This document shows, in pieces, positions 6,275-9,669 of a DNA stretch of 9,669 nucleotides. The DNA lies in the NCBI GenBank assembly GCA_020049615.1, contig JAIFKN010000224.1, forward strand, positions 1 through 9,669. The letters run 5' to 3'. This DNA comes from a bacterium (GTDB lineage: Bacteria > Planctomycetota > UBA11346). Each line of letters starts with the position of its first letter. Position 1 is the first letter of the stretch. Made by a program: the position numbers and the translations under genes. Under the pieces are notes generated by a model that was given only the letters and a program-made list of their open reading frames with translations, was not told where the DNA came from and ran no database searches.

Positions 6275-9200
6275 ATGGCCATCCATCGTCCTTGCGTGTC
6301 TCTCCCCATGCTGGTCCTGGCCCTCGGATTGAGCGGATGCGGGGACCAGGCCTCCGAATCGGCTGGACGATCCACGCCTGAGCCGACAGCGCCGGCTTCA
6401 GCAACCCCGATACCAGCAGCGCCAGCGCCCGTGCCAGCGCCGATCGCGCCGCTCATGGGCGCTCTCACCACCCCGACCGACACCGCAACCGTTCCGGCCG
6501 GCGAATACCTGACCTGGGGCAAGGAGCCGGTCGAACTTGCCAGCAGTGCCCGTGCAGTCCTCTGCCTCAACGGCCTGTGGCAGTTCGCGCCCAACAGCGA
6601 ACCTGACAAGCCGGTCCAGCCTGACGGGGGTTGGGGCTGGATCCGCGTTCCGGGTTCGTGGCGCAATGCCGGCTGGCCAGGCGCGTTCTACGGCGTGGTG
6701 GCGACCGGCAGCGCGCCGATCTGGAAGGGGTTCACCAAGGACAACCAGGTCGCCGCCGCTTGGTACCAGCGGCCGATCCGCATCCCGGCGGACTGGGCCG
6801 GCAGGCGCGTGGTGCTCGATGTCGCACGCGTCAGCACCGACGCCACCGTGTTCCTCGATGGACAGCAGGCCGGCCAGGTGGGTTGGCCGACCGGAACCGT
6901 CGATCTCACCAAGCTGGTCAAGCCGGGCGTCGAACAGAGCCTGCGCGTCCTGGTGCTGTCCTCTGCCGGGGTCAAGGAATTCGCCCAGTTCATGGGCACC
7001 GCCACCGAGCAGGTGACCAAGGCCAAGGCCGAGACCAACGCCCGCGGCCTGATCGGCGACGTCACGCTGACCGCCCTGCCGCAGGGTCCGACCATCCGCG
7101 AACTCTTCGTCAAGCCGACGGTGGCGCCGCGCATGCGCATGGATCTCGAGGCGACCATCGATGGCGTGCGCAGCGCCGGTCCGGCCACCCTGGTCGCCAC
7201 CCTGCGCCAGCGCAACGGCACGCCGGTGAAGACCTACGAGGCGACGATCAGCCTGACCGCCAGCGACAGCCAGGTGGTGCAGGCCGGCTGGGATGTCGAT
7301 GGGGTGCAGGCGTGGGATCTGGGCAAGCCGCATCTCTACCAGGTCGAGGTGGCGGTGCGCGGCGGCGACGTCCAGGACAGCCGCCGCGAGCGCTTCGGCT
7401 TCCGCCAGTTCCGCATCGACGGCCGCCGTTTGCTGCTCAATGGCAACGAGATCCGCCTGCGCACCGCACTGCCGGACGGAGCCATGCACACCGAATCCGA
7501 GATCCGTGAGAGCATATCCCGGGCGCGTGAGTTCGGCTACAACTTCTACGAACTGTGGCCGGGTAGCGTGCAACGGCGCGGCGAGGAGGACTACCAGGAG
7601 GTGGTCTCACGCATCGCTGACGAAGAGGGCTTCCTGATCAGCGGCATCCTGCCGCACATGGGTGACTCGATCAGCGGCGCTGGCTTCGACGGCGCAGCCT
7701 ATACCCAGCAGCTCGCGGCCTTCAGGCGCATGCGCAACCATCCGGCGGTGATCATGTGGGGCTGCAGCGGCAACTACTTCGGCCACAACAGCGACCAGGA
7801 TCCGCGCAACATCGGCCGGCGCGGTTTCGCCGATGCCGACGCCGGTTACAGCAAGCGAGCCAAGCTCGGCAACCAGGGCATCGCGCTGATCAAGGCGATG
7901 GATCCGACTCGTCCGGCCTTCACCCATCACGGCGGCGATGTCGGTGATCTGCACACCTGCAACAACTACCTCAACCTGATCCCGCTGCAGGAGCGCGAGG
8001 AATGGCTCAGCCAATGGTCGCAGACCGGCACCATGCCGTTCTGGGGGGTCGAGTTCGAGACGCCGATGAACCTCAGCCTGACCCGCGACCGCAACGACCA
8101 CTTCCACGCCGACACCAGCGAACCGCTGATGAGCGAGTACTGCGCCGGCTACCAGGGCGAGGATGCCTATCGCCAAGAGCGCGCCTCGTACCGCCAGGCC
8201 ATGGCCGCTGGCTATGAGGGCAAGGAGCGCTGGCGTTTCCGCTCGGTCGACATGAACGACGAGCCCGCGTTCCAGGCCCTGCAGGTTCTCAACCAGCGGG
8301 CGGTGTGGCGCAGTTGGCGGGCCCTTGGCTCGACCATCCTGCCGCTGCCCTGGCACAACGCGATGTCGTGGAAGTATGGCAAACGCACGGACATGCCCAC
8401 GACGTTCGTCCCCGGCCGTCGCGGCCCCTGGCTGCCCACCATCCGCCAGCAGGAACTGATCCCGCAGCCGGCCTGGGCCGCCCTGGCCCAGGGTTCGCCC
8501 GATGGCGCCTGCGGGCCGACCCTGGCCTACATCGCCAACGTCCCCGGCTCTGACCCGGTCGATCTGGTGGCCAAGGATCACCATGTCGTCGCCGGCGCGC
8601 AGGTGCGCAAGATCGTCCTGATGATCAATGACGAGCGCGAGACGAAGACCTGGACGGCCACCTGGCGCGCCCTGGTCGAGGGCAAGCCGATCGCCACCGA
8701 CACCAAGAGCGGCTCGCTCGCGCCTGCCGAGCGGATGCAGCTCCCGATCGCCTTTGCCGCCCCCGCTGGCACCACCGTCAGCACCGTCACCATCGAACTG
8801 GAGGCGACGATCGGAGGCCGCGCTCATACCGATCGCTTCGCCATCCAGGTCTATCCCATCAAGGCCCTGGTCAGAGCCACGGTACTGGCCATCGATCCCG
8901 AGGGCGCCACCACCACGGCGTTGCGGACGTTGGGCTTCACCGTCACGACCTGGGACGGCAAGCCCGCCCCCGGCCAGGTGGTGGTCATCGGCCGCCATGC
9001 CCTGGCCAAGCCTGAGGTCCGCGCCCTGGATCTCGCCGCTCAGGTCGCCGCCGGCGGCCGGGTGATCCTGATGGCCCAGGAACGCAGCTGGTATGAGAAC
9101 GACCAGGGTCTGCGCACCGCAGCCTGGTCCTCGCGCCAGGTATTCCCGGTCTCCACCATGCAGACGCATCCGGTGTTGGCCGGCCTGACCGCCGAGGACC

Positions 9201-9669
9201 TGCGCGACTGGAATGGCGCCGGCTCGGGTGTCCCGGCCAAACCGGCGGCGATATACGAGAAGGACGCCCACGGCTATCCGCGCCATGGCTGGAAGTGGGG
9301 CAACAGCGGCACCGTCGCCGGCCTCGCCATCGAGAAGCCGCACCACGGTGCCTGGCGTCCGTTGCTGCAGTGCGAGTTCGATCTCGCCTTCAGCCCGCTC
9401 ATGGAGATGCCCTGCGGCAAGGGGCTGATGATGTGGTGTACCCTCGACCTCGAAGAACGCAGCCGCAACGACCCTGCCGCCGACCTGATCCTTGGCCGGC
9501 TGGTCGAGCATGCGACCGCCTATGCCGGCGAAGCGCCGCGCCGTGAGGCGGTCGTGATCGGCGACGCCGCCCGCGCCGCCAGTCTCGGCCTGATCGCAGC
9601 CCCGGCCTCCAGTCTGCCGGAGGATCTGCGCCCGGTGTTCATCACTGCCCAGGCCGTGGTCAGTGATGC
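6275..9669 (+). CDS. Large lipid-anchored GH2-like multidomain glycosidase-like protein (3' end outside window)
   Basis: The frame is open for 1131 codons to the right edge without a stop. Residues 1-22 form a lipoprotein signal with lipobox LSGC, so C22 should be lipidated. Gly and Asp follow, then a Pro/Ala-rich tether to about residue 65. The order resembles GH2: an N-terminal jelly-roll sugar-binding domain (about 95-255; LNGLWQF, WYQRPIRIP, VFLDGQ), an Ig-like domain (258-380), and a TIM barrel (about 385-700; LLLNGNEIRLR, FRRMRNHPAVIMWG). After the barrel come an Ig-like domain (about 775-867) and a class-I glutamine-amidotransferase-like domain (868 to about 1085; HPVLAGL at 965, CEFDL at 1033, DPAAD at 1066). 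Where GH2 enzymes have Asn-Glu (acid/base), this protein reads GNYFG with Y501. A nucleophile candidate, E593 in WGVEFE, is present. It probably acts on an external glycan at the cell envelope. The substrate, and even whether it hydrolyses, is unclear. Confidence 0.85.
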   Translation, partial: MAIHRPCVSLPMLVLALGLSGCGDQASESAGRSTPEPTAPASATPIPAAPAPVPAPIAPLMGALTTPTDTATVPAGEYLTWGKEPVELASSARAVLCLNGLWQFAPNSEPDKPVQPDGGWGWIRVPGSWRNAGWPGAFYGVVATGSAPIWKGFTKDNQVAAAWYQRPIRIPADWAGRRVVLDVARVSTDATVFLDGQQAGQVGWPTGTVDLTKLVKPGVEQSLRVLVLSSAGVKEFAQFMGTATEQVTKAKAETNARGLIGDVTLTALPQGPTIRELFVKPTVAPRMRMDLEATIDGVRSAGPATLVATLRQRNGTPVKTYEATISLTASDSQVVQAGWDVDGVQAWDLGKPHLYQVEVAVRGGDVQDSRRERFGFRQFRIDGRRLLLNGNEIRLRTALPDGAMHTESEIRESISRAREFGYNFYELWPGSVQRRGEEDYQEVVSRIADEEGFLISGILPHMGDSISGAGFDGAAYTQQLAAFRRMRNHPAVIMWGCSGNYFGHNSDQDPRNIGRRGFADADAGYSKRAKLGNQGIALIKAMDPTRPAFTHHGGDVGDLHTCNNYLNLIPLQEREEWLSQWSQTGTMPFWGVEFETPMNLSLTRDRNDHFHADTSEPLMSEYCAGYQGEDAYRQERASYRQAMAAGYEGKERWRFRSVDMNDEPAFQALQVLNQRAVWRSWRALGSTILPLPWHNAMSWKYGKRTDMPTTFVPGRRGPWLPTIRQQELIPQPAWAALAQGSPDGACGPTLAYIANVPGSDPVDLVAKDHHVVAGAQVRKIVLMINDERETKTWTATWRALVEGKPIATDTKSGSLAPAERMQLPIAFAAPAGTTVSTVTIELEATIGGRAHTDRFAIQVYPIKALVRATVLAIDPEGATTTALRTLGFTVTTWDGKPAPGQVVVIGRHALAKPEVRALDLAAQVAAGGRVILMAQERSWYENDQGLRTAAWSSRQVFPVSTMQTHPVLAGLTAEDLRDWNGAGSGVPAKPAAIYEKDAHGYPRHGWKWGNSGTVAGLAIEKPHHGAWRPLLQCEFDLAFSPLMEMPCGKGLMMWCTLDLEERSRNDPAADLILGRLVEHATAYAGEAPRREAVVIGDAARAASLGLIAAPASSLPEDLRPVFITAQAVVSD

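Noticed and set aside
6398..7573. 391-codon open frame on the minus strand
   Set aside because: It is a shadow of the jelly-roll and Ig-like part of the lipoprotein gene, with no family motif.
7607..9511. 634-codon open frame on the minus strand
   Set aside because: It lies antisense to the lipoprotein gene, has a Gly/His/Asp-rich composition with no recognisable domain, and is explained by GC-biased codons of the plus-strand gene.

Overview
This is a GC-rich bacterial window with long shadow reading frames on both strands. Nothing in it fixes the taxon. Three traits fit a Planctomycetota/Verrucomicrobiota/Lentisphaerota-type (PVC-like) genome best: a XylR-type AraC regulator with a LacI-like sensor, a very large lipid-anchored glycosidase-like protein, and a phosphoglycerate kinase resembling the eukaryotic type. 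This placement is an inference of moderate to low confidence.

Left part (1-2924), housekeeping genes. The 3' three quarters of pgk (glycolysis) enters from the left edge and is followed by a strong GC hairpin. Next come a complete tRNA-Phe(GAA) with encoded CCA and its own GAAA-loop terminator. A 339-base non-coding stretch (1036-1374) follows. It holds three degenerate ~25-base hairpin units and an array of about ten 7-base repeats. Then come a Fur-family metal regulator on the minus strand and, divergent from it, a malate dehydrogenase gene. The 98-base fur/mdh gap contains two perfect, overlapping dyads.

Right part (2967-9669), a carbohydrate-use locus. A cytoplasmic GH42 beta-galactosidase-like enzyme (minus) is divergent from a XylR-like regulator (plus), with a perfect 14-base palindrome between them. 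Downstream of the regulator, on the same strand, begins a very large lipoprotein (more than 1131 residues, running off the right edge). It has a GH2-like layout: jelly roll, Ig-like domain, TIM barrel, another Ig-like domain, then a class-I glutamine-amidotransferase-like domain. The usual GH2 acid/base Glu position appears to be Tyr.

A plausible working model is that the envelope lipoprotein binds or processes an external glycan, the GH42 enzyme cleaves imported oligosaccharides in the cytoplasm, and the regulator senses the released sugar and controls both flanks. The substrate cannot be read from the sequence. The most interesting items are the apparently atypical GH2-like active site, the eukaryote-like pgk, the hairpin and heptamer repeats downstream of tRNA-Phe, and the palindromes in the two divergent intergenic regions.
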